Origin: Chloroflexota bacterium
GTDB taxonomy: Bacteria > Chloroflexota > Dehalococcoidia > E44-bin15
Length of the DNA: 64,000 nucleotides
Assembly (NCBI GenBank): GCA_030604825.1
Contig: JAUVVB010000002.1
Location: 1-64,000 of the forward strand
Direction of reading: 5' to 3'
Made by a program: the position numbers and the translations under genes. Position 1 is the stretch's first letter; each line of letters starts with the position of its first letter. Shown here in pieces: positions 43,651-52,246 of this stretch. Under the pieces are notes generated by a model. That model made no database searches and was not told the DNA's origin. It saw only the letters and a program-made list of their open reading frames with translations.

Positions 43651-45444
43651 ATGGCAGAAAACAGGGTTTATCTGGACGAAGAGGGCATACTCCGCATCGT
43701 ATGCATTGGCGACCAGGACGAAACCAGCGCCAGAGCGATGGTGGAGGAGAGGCTGAGGATTGCAAAGACCGTTTCTGGCCCTCCAAGGGTGCTCCTCGAC
43801 ACCACCAAAGCAGGCAGGTTCTCGGTTGAGGCTAGGCAGCTTGCTGCCCAGTCCCTGAACATGGCCAAGGAAAGCAGGGCGGCGGTCATCGCCTCATCCA
43901 TGCCCATGCGAGCCCTGGGGCTTTTCATAGCGGGCGAGAGGGGAGCCCAAAACGTGAGGGTCTTTGGGACGGAAAGGGAAGCCCTGAGCTGGCTGCGTGA
44001 GCCGGTGAAGCGCTCTCGGCGGCGAGGCATCGCTTTTTATAGCCTGTTGATGGCCCCTTTCAGGATGAGATGGCTCAGGATCAAGGAACGCTGGCTCAAG
44101 GAGATGTTTGATGTCCTGGGAGGCGTCGCCATGGGGGATTTCTCCAAGAGGATAGCGGTTTCCCGCCATCAGGATGAGCTTACCCTGATCGAAGCCGGGA
44201 TCAATTTGATGGCCGATGACCTGGAAGATAGGGAAAGAGAGGCCAAGGAGTATGAGAGGAGGCTGGAGGAGTACTCTCAGGGGCTGGAGCTAAAGGTGGA
44301 GGAGAGGACGCAGGAGCTGCTGCGGCGCAACCGGGAGCTTGCTGCCCTCAATGCCATCGCTGCCGTTGCCAGCCAGTCCCTCGACCTTCACGAGGTCCTC
44401 AACGCTACCCTGGACAAGATATTGGAGGTGATGGCGGCGCAGGGTGGCACCATTTACCTCCTGGACGAAAAGGGCGAAGAGCTGGTGCTGGCCGCTCATC
44501 GGGGTCTGTCCGATGAGACGTTAAGGTATGCCCGGCGGATAACGGTGGATGCCAATGCCTTGGGGCAGGCAACCTCGGGGCAGATGGCTAGTGGGGACGC
44601 TCTTTCGGACTATGCCCCTTACCACACCGCTATTGCCGCCTCGCTGGCAAAGGAGCCCCTCCCCCTGGCCAGCGTTGCCCTGAGGGCTAAGGGGAAGTGG
44701 CTCGGGTTGCTCCATGTCCTCACCGGCCATGAGCTGAGCGCTGAGGAGAAGCAGTTGCTCCTTTCCATTGCCAACCAGATGGCAGTATCCATAGAGAACG
44801 CCAGCCTTTATAAGAACGTGCGCAAGCTGGCTCTCATCGAGGAGAGGACCCGCCTCGCCCGGGAGCTGCATGACTCCGTTTCCCAGCTCCTCTTCAGCGT
44901 GGTGCTGAACTCCGAGGCGGCCAGCGCTACGGTTAAAAGCAACCCTGAGCTTGCCAAGAGCTGCATCCATTCCGTTCAGACGAGTGCCCATGAGGCTCGG
45001 GAGCAGATGCGAAACCTGCTCATCGAGCTGCGCCTCGATGAGCTGGCAGAGGGGCTGAGTGCGGCATTGGCTACGTATGTCGCCAAGTTCCAGGAGAGGG
45101 AAGGGATCGAAGTGACCTTCTCTGTGGAGGGGGAGAGGCCGGTGTCAGGCTTCATAGAGAGGGAGCTTTTCCGCATTGCCCAGGAAGCGCTGAACAACAT
45201 CGCCAAACATTCCCGGGCAAATTCGGCCCTGATGAAGCTTCGCTTTTACCCCGACCGCCTTCGGCTCAAGGTGGAGGACGATGGCATCGGTTTTGACCTC
45301 GCCAAATTGGGAGGGACAGGTCTCGGGCTTACCACCATGAAGGAGCGGGCTGAGGGCATCAAGGGCAGGCTTGAGGTAGAGTCAGCCCCGGGAAAGGGGA
45401 CCAGGGTCACCGTGGAAGTACCTTTGGAGGAGGGTCATGGATAA
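43651..45444 (+). CDS. Soluble NarL-type sensor histidine kinase (STAS-like, HAMP, GAF, HisKA_3)
   Basis: 597 residues without transmembrane segments. Residues 1-115 form a SpoIIAA/STAS-like domain (RVYLDEEGILRIVCIGD to EREALSWL). A HAMP-like linker and coiled coil follow (about 155-225, EMFDVLGGVAMGDFSKR), then a GAF domain (about 240-395). The phosphoacceptor helix is RTRLARELHDSVSQLLFSVV. The ATPase domain has ALNNIAKHSRANSA, DDGIGFD and GLGLTTMKERAEGI. Start 43651 has GGGGGGAG six bases upstream. It overlaps the regulator gene by 8 bases and likely controls the pilus locus around it. Confidence 0.92.
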   Translation: MAENRVYLDEEGILRIVCIGDQDETSARAMVEERLRIAKTVSGPPRVLLDTTKAGRFSVEARQLAAQSLNMAKESRAAVIASSMPMRALGLFIAGERGAQNVRVFGTEREALSWLREPVKRSRRRGIAFYSLLMAPFRMRWLRIKERWLKEMFDVLGGVAMGDFSKRIAVSRHQDELTLIEAGINLMADDLEDREREAKEYERRLEEYSQGLELKVEERTQELLRRNRELAALNAIAAVASQSLDLHEVLNATLDKILEVMAAQGGTIYLLDEKGEELVLAAHRGLSDETLRYARRITVDANALGQATSGQMASGDALSDYAPYHTAIAASLAKEPLPLASVALRAKGKWLGLLHVLTGHELSAEEKQLLLSIANQMAVSIENASLYKNVRKLALIEERTRLARELHDSVSQLLFSVVLNSEAASATVKSNPELAKSCIHSVQTSAHEAREQMRNLLIELRLDELAEGLSAALATYVAKFQEREGIEVTFSVEGERPVSGFIERELFRIAQEALNNIAKHSRANSALMKLRFYPDRLRLKVEDDGIGFDLAKLGGTGLGLTTMKERAEGIKGRLEVESAPGKGTRVTVEVPLEEGHG

Positions 45445-46081
45445 GATCAGCGTTCTCATCGTGGATGACCATCCTGTGGTAAGGGAGGGACTGTGCAGCT
45501 TCCTAGAGCTTCACCAGGACCTGGAGGTGGTGGGCGAAGCGGGCGACGGCGTGGAGGCCGTGGAGAAGGTGGGAGAGCTTTTGCCCGATGTGGTGCTTAT
45601 GGACCTGGTTATGCCCAGGATGGATGGCATAGCCGCCATCCGCCAGATCAGGGCGCTCAGCCCCAGCACCCGCATCCTGGTGCTTACCAGCTTCGCTGAC
45701 GATGACAAGGTTTTCCCCGCCGTCAAGGCAGGTGCCCATGGCTACCTGATGAAGGACATCAGGCCCGCCGACCTGGCAGAGTCAATTCGCTCAGCCTACC
45801 GCGGAGAGCCAACCCTCCATCCCCAGATCGCCAGGAAATTGATGGAGCAGCTATCCGGGAGGGAGGGTGAGGTTCCCGGGGAGAGATTGACCGCCCGTGA
45901 GGGCGATGTTTTGCGCCTCATCGCCAGGGGCAACAGCAATAAGGAGATCGCCCACCAGCTGGTGATCAGCGAAAAGACGGTAAAGACCCATGTGAGCAAC
46001 ATCCTGCAAAAGCTTCACCTCGCCGACCGCACCCAGGCTGCGCTTTATGCTGTCCGCCAGCGGATAGCAGAGGGCGAGTAG
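45437..46081 (+). CDS. NarL-family response regulator, partner of the kinase
   Basis: 214 residues. Receiver VLIVDDHPVVREGL with the acidic pair intact, phosphoacceptor in DVVLMDLVMPRMDG, lysine in YLMKDI. C-terminal LuxR helix-turn-helix LTAREGDVLRLIARGNSNKEIAHQLVISEKTVKTHVSNIL. It is translated with the kinase (overlap 8 bases). It is a good candidate to bind the 22-bp site upstream of the pilin promoters; this is inferred. It converges on pilD. Confidence 0.93.
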   Translation: MDKISVLIVDDHPVVREGLCSFLELHQDLEVVGEAGDGVEAVEKVGELLPDVVLMDLVMPRMDGIAAIRQIRALSPSTRILVLTSFADDDKVFPAVKAGAHGYLMKDIRPADLAESIRSAYRGEPTLHPQIARKLMEQLSGREGEVPGERLTAREGDVLRLIARGNSNKEIAHQLVISEKTVKTHVSNILQKLHLADRTQAALYAVRQRIAEGE

Positions 46082-46094
46082 ATAACCCCTGGGG

Positions 46095-46877
46095 TCATCC
46101 TCCAACCAGAGCAAGGTACCAGTGGCTCATCGCCTCCCCCCAGATGATGGTAACCATGGCTGCCGTGGCCAGGAAGGGGCCGAAGGGGATGGCTTCCTTT
46201 AGCCCTCTCACCCTGGTTAGCAGCAGGATTATGGCCACCAGCCCTCCACCAAGGATCGCCAGGAAGAGGGAGATGAAAACGAGCGGGAAGCCGGTGGCCA
46301 ATCCCACCAGCCCTGCCAGCTTTACATCCCCTCCCCCCATGCCCCCCCGGGAGATTAGATAGGGTATGAGCATCAGGCCAAAGGCTATTGCCCCGCCTAA
46401 AAGGGCACTGAGGGCGCTGATCTCGGGCCAGAAGAAGGTCAGGCCAAGCTTGGACCAGAAGAATGAGAAGAGGAAGGCCAGCGCCATCCCCGGATAGACA
46501 ACGTTGTCCAGGATCAGCTCATGCTCTAAGTCGATGACGATGATCATCAGGAATAGGGAGGCGTAGATGAGGGCCATGGCAAGCTGGGGGCTGAGGCCAT
46601 ATTTCCAGGTGAGGAGGGCGAAGAGCAGGGCGGTCCCGAGTTCCACGATGGGAAGCCGAGGGGAGATGCGGGCGCCGCAGTAGCGGCAGCGACCGCGAAG
46701 CCACAGGTAGCTGAAGAGGGGCACCAGGTCCTTGGCCCTCAGCCTTTGGTGACAGGCGTCGCAGTGGGAGGGGGGTCTGATTATGGATTTACCCTGGGGA
46801 AGGCGATCCATGCACAGGTTTAGGAAGCTGCCTAAAGCAAGTCCAAGGAGGGCGAAGATGGGTATGGCAGCGCTCAT
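46095..46877 (-). CDS. pilD: Prepilin peptidase/N-methyltransferase
   Basis: 260 residues with about seven to eight transmembrane helices. The N-terminal domain has the two cysteine pairs CDACHQRL and CRYCGARI of the methylating type. Catalytic aspartates are in MIIVIDLEHELI and GGMGGGDVKLAG. It removes the leader peptides of the pilins in this window and methylates the new N-terminus. Start overlaps pilM by ATGA. Confidence 0.95.
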   Translation of the reverse strand: MSAAIPIFALLGLALGSFLNLCMDRLPQGKSIIRPPSHCDACHQRLRAKDLVPLFSYLWLRGRCRYCGARISPRLPIVELGTALLFALLTWKYGLSPQLAMALIYASLFLMIIVIDLEHELILDNVVYPGMALAFLFSFFWSKLGLTFFWPEISALSALLGGAIAFGLMLIPYLISRGGMGGGDVKLAGLVGLATGFPLVFISLFLAILGGGLVAIILLLTRVRGLKEAIPFGPFLATAAMVTIIWGEAMSHWYLALVGG

Positions 46878-47746
46878 AATGCCCTGAGCACCAGGCCCAT
46901 GTTCACCATGAAATCGGCAACTGGCAACTCGGAAGGGTAGTGCAGGGGTGGGTCCAGGGGCTCTAGGGGACGCCCGGTAAGGGTGGCCACATTTATGGCG
47001 AAGGCCACGCTTGCAGCAACGGCGCCAGTGAGGTACATGGGAATATCGGGGTTCAGCGGCTCATCGCGGTGGCTTTCGTTGTACTGCGATATGGTGCGCA
47101 CCAGCTCATCGCTCATCCGCCCCACGGCGTAGTCGGGGGCGACCATCTCCTCGCTGAGGAAGGAGCTGCGAATAAGCTCGGGGACATCATCGAGCACGAT
47201 AACCGACTCCACGCTATTGCTCTCCCCGTTGCCAATGATGCCATCCCTTCGATTCACCGCCATCATCAGCGCCAGCGGCTTGAGGTCGATAATGCTGGCT
47301 CTTAGCCCCGCCAGCTGCATGGTTCTCATCAGCGCGTCGAGGGGTTCCTTGGGAACGGTGACTATGAAAACCTGCTGTTGGGCGCCTTTCAAGGGCAAGG
47401 CTTGCCAATGGAGGTAGCTATCCTCCAGGGTATCCCCTAGGATCCTCCTTGCCTCCCGTTGCACGATGTCCTCTAGCTGTTTTACCTCTACCTTGGGCAG
47501 GCTCAGAATTCGTGAGGTGGTACCCACTGCGGAGAGGGCGCAGACTAGCTGGCCTTTGGCGAACTTCCTCTCTGCCAGGACATTCTTTACCACCTCTGCC
47601 AGCCCTTCAGGGTCGGCCACATAGCCCCTTCTGAGGAACTGCGGGTTAAAGGGGGTGCTATCCCATGCCTCCACCGTATCGCCACGGGCGCTTAATATCC
47701 TCACCGTGTTTCCTTCAATGCTTAGCGATAGGATGCGCTTGGCCAC
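46874..47746 (-). CDS. pilM: Type IV pilus assembly protein PilM
   Basis: 290 residues of the actin-like PilM fold, cytoplasmic ring partner of PilN. Features: RILSLSIEGNTVRILSARGD at the N-terminus, LSLPKVEVKQLEDIVQREARRIL in the middle and MYLTGAVAASVAFAINVATLTGRPL near the end. It is shorter than most PilM (about 350), with the nucleotide-binding loops reduced. Its place between pilD and pilO/pilN supports the call. Confidence 0.86.
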   Translation of the reverse strand: MAKRILSLSIEGNTVRILSARGDTVEAWDSTPFNPQFLRRGYVADPEGLAEVVKNVLAERKFAKGQLVCALSAVGTTSRILSLPKVEVKQLEDIVQREARRILGDTLEDSYLHWQALPLKGAQQQVFIVTVPKEPLDALMRTMQLAGLRASIIDLKPLALMMAVNRRDGIIGNGESNSVESVIVLDDVPELIRSSFLSEEMVAPDYAVGRMSDELVRTISQYNESHRDEPLNPDIPMYLTGAVAASVAFAINVATLTGRPLEPLDPPLHYPSELPVADFMVNMGLVLRAL

Positions 47747-47755
47747 GAATCCCTC

Positions 47756-48307
47756 CTACTCCGGCTGAGCATAGACCTGTATGTAAAAGGTCATTGACCA
47801 GATAAGGGTGTCGCTATCATAGGCGAGCTCCACCTCATCCATTTTGATGGTCTCATAAGGGGGGTTCTCCTCCACCCCGGCGAGGAAATCGAATATCTCA
47901 TCCAGGGTGCCGCTGACGGTGGTCTCGTAGGAGAAAAGCCGATATTCGGTCTGGCTTCCGTTTACAGCCTCGTCGGTCACGTCCCCTTCGGTCCAGGAGT
48001 CGATGTGCGCCCCGGCTTCCTCTGCCGCCGTCCTCACATGGTCATATATAACATTGTCCTCCACATCCATGGGGAAAGGCGCTTCCTCTAACTGCTGCAG
48101 CAGGTTGGTAAGATATGCTTGCAGCTCCTCGATGTCGTAGGTCTGCTCAAACGCGTCTATTTGCGCCTCCACCGCAGCCAGATCGGCGGACAGTGCACCC
48201 TTGCTGCTACCATCCCGGTAATACCCTATGCCGAAGTAGATGTTACCTGCCAACAGGGCGATCACGATCAGCAGGAAGAGGGCCTGAAACCCGGAGGGCC
48301 TCCTCAT
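47756..48307 (-). CDS. pilO: PilO-like inner-membrane alignment protein
   Basis: 183 residues: short cytoplasmic start, one transmembrane helix (about 8-28), a coiled coil with ALSADLAAVEAQIDAFEQTYD, and a ferredoxin-like domain ending TFYIQVYAQPE. It forms heterodimers with PilN in the assembly platform. Length and layout are normal. It overlaps the pilN gene by ATGA. Confidence 0.85.
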   Translation of the reverse strand: MRRPSGFQALFLLIVIALLAGNIYFGIGYYRDGSSKGALSADLAAVEAQIDAFEQTYDIEELQAYLTNLLQQLEEAPFPMDVEDNVIYDHVRTAAEEAGAHIDSWTEGDVTDEAVNGSQTEYRLFSYETTVSGTLDEIFDFLAGVEENPPYETIKMDEVELAYDSDTLIWSMTFYIQVYAQPE

Positions 48308-50136
48308 TGGTCACCTCCAGGCAATGTCACGGTGATGGCAAAGGTATAGTCACCGGCGGCGGCCGCAATGGCAGCCCTGATGTCGTCCAGCCAGACGACG
48401 CAGGCACCTGGGTCACGGTTTGCATATAATGCCACCGACTGAACGCAGCCGAGATCCGAGGGATAGGTTGGGGATAGAATAACCTCCGTCCAGGTATCGG
48501 CGGTGAGTGCCGGAATACCCAGTGTTTCCACCGGGGTGGGTAATCCTACGGTCAGGTACACCGTCAGTTTCTGCGGAGAGTTGATGGCACCCGGGTCTGA
48601 GATACCCCGGTCTGAGATGGTGATGGTGGCAGTGTAGCTGCCAGCGGTGAAAGCAGGAGGACCAATGATGTCTACCGCCACCGTGACACTGGTCTTATCC
48701 TCCTCCTCCTGCCCGTCGGAGTCGCCGCTGGTAGGGCTCAATTTAAGCCAGGCGGCGCTGCTGGTCGCGGTCCAGTACAGGGTTGCGCCACCCGAGTTCC
48801 ATATCTGCAGGGTCTGTTTCGCCGGGTTTGTTGCTTCCCTGGTACAGAAGATGAAGCTGAGCGGGCTAAGCCCTATTTCGGGCGGTGCGACTGGTGTGGG
48901 GGTAGGGACCGGCGTCGGGGTTGGGTATGGAGTGATGTTCAGGGACACCGGCACCGTCTGCGGGGTGTTGGTGGCGCCCGGGTCCGAGATGGTGATGGTG
49001 GCTGTGTAAGTGCCAGCAGCCAGCCCGGTGATGTCCACCGAGACGGTGACATCGTCCATCTCCCCGGTGGAGTCGCCGATGCCGGGAGCAAGGCTGAGCC
49101 AGGCGCCATCATCGCTCACCGTCCAGTTTAGGGTTCCGGTACCCGAGTTCCATATACGCAAGATCTGGTCTTTAGGGTTAGTTCCCCCTACGGTTGCACT
49201 GAAGCTAAAGCTTGAAGGGCTGTACGCAATCGTGGGAGCGGCAGGCGCGGGGAGGGCGGGGGAATACAATACGAGCTGGAAGACCCCCGCCGGCTGGTCT
49301 GTGCTGCTCTTAATCCAAAATGTGATGTGCTTGGCGTCGCGCAGGTCTGTTGAAATGTTCTGCACATCCTCGTGGGCAACTAAACCGGAGCTGAAGGGGG
49401 CGGAGATGCTCTGCTTGGCGCTGGCAAACCGCGCCTTATAATCCAGGTAATCTGTGAAAGAAAATACGCTGCTTGCTGGGTTCCACTCATCCTCACAATC
49501 CTCGATAACGATGTCGGACAAGCCGTTGGTGGTGACGCGTTCCGTTTCTGTGATGTCGACTGAGGTGAATAGCCCGGTATCTTCCAGGGCTGCGGCATAT
49601 TGGCTGATCAACTCAGTGGTGGCAGCGGTGCCCTCAATGGTCAAAGAGCCCTGGGTGATGGCGGTGATGGTAACCCCGACGGGGGCGGCATCCTCGATCG
49701 CCTCCAGCACCTCAGACCAGGTAAACGTGGTCTGGGAAAGGGCGGTGTGGTCCTGCCCCATAGCGCCGAGCAAGCCCTCAAGCTCATCGATGCGCTCGTT
49801 CAAATCGCCGGCCTCGCCAGCTAGGCTTAGCAGGAAATCGCGGTAGTCCTCTCTGTCGGCCAGGGTATCCTGTAAGCTATCGATATCTGCGTCTTGCTCA
49901 TGCCAAAGCCCGTAGAGATTCGGTATATCATAATCCTCAGCGAGCTTGTCGAAGGGGGAGAAAGGGAAGAAGGGGAATATCAGATAGCCTGTGACCAGGG
50001 CCAGGATTACCAGCATAACGCTGAATAGCGATATAGGCGCTGGCGCTCGCGCCACCGCAACCCGGCGCAGGTTCAGCTTTATTAAGCTTGGCCGGCGATG
50101 GTGAGTATGCTCAGGTTCGCGTGGCGCTGCCATCAT
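48304..50136 (-). CDS. pilN: PilN with a nested carbohydrate-binding-like and BACON-like domain insertion
   Basis: 610 residues, three times the usual about 200. Cytoplasmic start with SLIKLNLRR (the PilM-binding type motif), transmembrane helix 34-58, coiled coil 65-130, and a PilN ferredoxin-like domain from about 138 to 200 ending TSVDITETERV. The closing strand of that domain, DYTFAITVTLPGG, is found only at 596-608. Between lie about 380 inserted residues: a jelly-roll-like half (207-292, IEDCEDEWNP ... FWIKSSTDQPAGVFQLVL), two BACON/Ig-like repeats (about 302-401 and 418-531) joined by a TPTPVPTPTPV linker, and the second half of the jelly roll (538-588, TWTEVILS ... VALYANRDPGACVVWLDDI). 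I infer insertion within insertion. It would stand outside the cell and could bind sugars or surfaces. Confidence 0.85.
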   Translation of the reverse strand: MMAAPREPEHTHHRRPSLIKLNLRRVAVARAPAPISLFSVMLVILALVTGYLIFPFFPFSPFDKLAEDYDIPNLYGLWHEQDADIDSLQDTLADREDYRDFLLSLAGEAGDLNERIDELEGLLGAMGQDHTALSQTTFTWSEVLEAIEDAAPVGVTITAITQGSLTIEGTAATTELISQYAAALEDTGLFTSVDITETERVTTNGLSDIVIEDCEDEWNPASSVFSFTDYLDYKARFASAKQSISAPFSSGLVAHEDVQNISTDLRDAKHITFWIKSSTDQPAGVFQLVLYSPALPAPAAPTIAYSPSSFSFSATVGGTNPKDQILRIWNSGTGTLNWTVSDDGAWLSLAPGIGDSTGEMDDVTVSVDITGLAAGTYTATITISDPGATNTPQTVPVSLNITPYPTPTPVPTPTPVAPPEIGLSPLSFIFCTREATNPAKQTLQIWNSGGATLYWTATSSAAWLKLSPTSGDSDGQEEEDKTSVTVAVDIIGPPAFTAGSYTATITISDRGISDPGAINSPQKLTVYLTVGLPTPVETLGIPALTADTWTEVILSPTYPSDLGCVQSVALYANRDPGACVVWLDDIRAAIAAAAGDYTFAITVTLPGGDQ

Positions 50137-50266
50137 CCTTTTCCGGGTAAAGGTTAAACTTCAAGGAAATTTAGCACAATAGTAGCAAAAAGTCAAGCAA
50201 ATTGCTCAAAAGGGGATTAATCCAGCCCTTGGCAAGGCGGCTGCGGGTGTGCCATTATGTCAACCG

Positions 50267-51310
50267 TTATTGGCTCTCATAGGTGTAGGTGACAATGTCC
50301 AACGGGTCCGGTCCCATTATATAGCTTATGACCGTAGTCCCTCCTGCTGTGGCGGTGACCCCATAAATTGCAACGTCTAAATCCCAGGTTAAATAGATGT
50401 CATGCCGGTTCGTCCTCGCCCAGGAAAAAGCCCCCTCAGGATCCTCATCTGCCGGGGTAAATTGAAAGGACAGGCCGTGCACATACGGGGGCCCGGCGCC
50501 TGAATTGAAATTGACGGCGGGATCAAAATCCCACACATAGGCTTTACCATCGCGGAAGGGGCTTTCCGTGGGCGCGGCAGTGACCAGCGTGCCACTGACG
50601 GTTGCACCGCTGGAGTGGGGAGCAGCGATAGTATTGTCAGCTCCTCTGGTGCAGCCGGTGAATGCCGCGTTGTCCGTATCCGAGTACTCGATCAGCTCGT
50701 CCTCGATGTGTAACACACCCGTTGGGGGGAAGAGGGCAGTGCTAGCCACGGGGATGATGGTAACGGTCTCATCAATGTCCTGGGTTAGCGTGGTTACGGC
50801 GGCACTCGTCCCAGCGACGTAGCTAAAGCCAGAGGGCAGCCAGATACCTATTCTATTTATCCACAAATTTCCTTTTGCTCCATCATAGGCGATATCGATT
50901 TGGTAAGTGCCAGCCTCGGTAGTATGCCCCGTTGTCACCAATGCGCTATGGGGCTCTGTCCCTTGATGTTCGTCCTCTACCTCAAAGCCCTCGAGAATCC
51001 AGATGTGTTCTATGGTAACGGCTACTTCGTTGCCATTTATATCTGCTATCGTGTACTGGTAGGGCGGATCATCCGCGCTTGGGGGTAGATTGGCATCGAC
51101 GTTCTGTATTTTGTATACCGCATCCTCTATGCCGGCATCAGCGGCATAAAACCTCTGCATGATGTCCTCTTGAAGCTGGGCGGACTTGATGCTGGTGGTC
51201 ATGAGCAGCAGCAGGGGTACCAGGATGAGGCCAGCCACGATTAGCAGGATTAACACCGTAACCAGGGCGTAGCCTGCCTCATTTTTTCTGGGCTTGATCC
51301 TTTTCCCCAT
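50267..51310 (-). CDS. PilX-like minor-pilin/assembly protein
   Basis: 347 residues from ATG 51310, which follows GGGAGGAAGCGTG. The N-terminus KPRKNEAGYALVTVLILLIVAGLILVPLLLL has a PilX-type transmembrane helix with the start of the globular domain QRFYAADAGIEDAVYK, typical of PilX_N proteins. The rest is a beta-rich outer domain with an inner motif LHIEDELIEYSDTDNAAFTGCTRG. The longer open frame upstream of 51310 has no support. It is probably part of the pilus tip or initiation complex. Confidence 0.82.
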   Translation of the reverse strand: MGKRIKPRKNEAGYALVTVLILLIVAGLILVPLLLLMTTSIKSAQLQEDIMQRFYAADAGIEDAVYKIQNVDANLPPSADDPPYQYTIADINGNEVAVTIEHIWILEGFEVEDEHQGTEPHSALVTTGHTTEAGTYQIDIAYDGAKGNLWINRIGIWLPSGFSYVAGTSAAVTTLTQDIDETVTIIPVASTALFPPTGVLHIEDELIEYSDTDNAAFTGCTRGADNTIAAPHSSGATVSGTLVTAAPTESPFRDGKAYVWDFDPAVNFNSGAGPPYVHGLSFQFTPADEDPEGAFSWARTNRHDIYLTWDLDVAIYGVTATAGGTTVISYIMGPDPLDIVTYTYESQ

Positions 51311-51335
51311 CACGCTTCCTCCCACTACGCCACCG

Positions 51336-51848
51336 CTAGGATAGAGGCCTGGCCTTAACATTGTACGTTCTAGTGGCGGTCTCTTCCCCAACCTGAGCCG
51401 TTATCACCAGGGTGAGCATTCCTCCATCCCAGCTACAGCTGGTGTTTGCCGAATCGATATATCCGGCGACAAAAACGGTCTCTGCGGAGCCACCGTTAAC
51501 TGAATAAGCCCGCATCAGCTTCTTGAGACCATCGTCGGCGTCTGCCAGGGTGTAATCAACCTGATGTTCATCGCCTTCCCAGTCAAGCCATACCAGGGTG
51601 ATGAACTCCGGGGTTGCCGGGTCACTGTCAACCGTAACCTGTTGAGCCATCACCGCATCGTGGCTGACCCAGGAACCGGCGTTCTGCACCTGACCAAAAG
51701 CAGCCATATAATTGCTATCACGATCGCTGGAGGTAAAGAGCTGATGAATCCCGCTCGCCACAGCAGCCACTATCAGAGCGGAGATAGCCATAACTGCCAA
51801 TAGCTCCAGCAGCGTCAACCCCTTTTGGTTCAAAGGCTTCGCACTCAT
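51336..51848 (-). CDS. Minor prepilin, PilW/GspJ-like
   Basis: 170 residues. Prepilin signature NQKGLTLLELLAVMAISALIVAA with the +5 glutamate, then a beta domain with paired cysteine-free strands ending TATRTYNVKARPLS. It overlaps the upstream minor prepilin gene by ATGA. Its role would be in the pilus-initiation complex with PilV- and PilX-like proteins. Confidence 0.85.
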   Translation of the reverse strand: MSAKPLNQKGLTLLELLAVMAISALIVAAVASGIHQLFTSSDRDSNYMAAFGQVQNAGSWVSHDAVMAQQVTVDSDPATPEFITLVWLDWEGDEHQVDYTLADADDGLKKLMRAYSVNGGSAETVFVAGYIDSANTSCSWDGGMLTLVITAQVGEETATRTYNVKARPLS

Positions 51849-52246
51849 CGGTTCACCTTATAGCTTTCGGTGGTGAGCAACAGCTCACCTTCAAAGTAGA
51901 CCTCGACCGTTACCTGCTGAATGCCGTCGTCATTATCAATGCCGTCGCCCTTGGGGTCCAGGCGCTCGGCAGCGACCTCAATGGAGTAGCCAGCAGGGAT
52001 GTTTATATTCGGGTCTACATCGTATTGAGGATGACCGGGGTCGAGGCTGTCGTCGTAAGCAATGTACTTGATATATTCCAGCTCGGTTCGGGTCAGGCTC
52101 TCGGCAGTAGTTCGCTGATTGACGCCAAATGTGGTTTTGTGACTCACGGTCAAAGCGGTAGCCAGCCCACTCGCTATCACCCCCAGAATAACCAGGGCTA
52201 TCAATACCTCGACCAGGGTCATTCCCTTTTGGTTGCCCAATCTCAT
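51845..52246 (-). CDS. Minor prepilin, PilV/GspI-like
   Basis: 133 residues. Prepilin signature NQKGMTLVEVLIALVILGVIASGLATAL, the usual PilV/GspI form, then RTTAESLTRTELEYIKYIAYDD. It overlaps pilC by ATGA and the next minor prepilin by ATGA, so these are translationally linked. Confidence 0.87.
   Translation of the reverse strand: MRLGNQKGMTLVEVLIALVILGVIASGLATALTVSHKTTFGVNQRTTAESLTRTELEYIKYIAYDDSLDPGHPQYDVDPNINIPAGYSIEVAAERLDPKGDGIDNDDGIQQVTVEVYFEGELLLTTESYKVNR

Noticed and set aside
41229-44130. Transposon as cause of the repeated pilin segment
   Set aside because: No transposase, terminal inverted repeats or target duplications were seen; a direct tandem duplication explains it.
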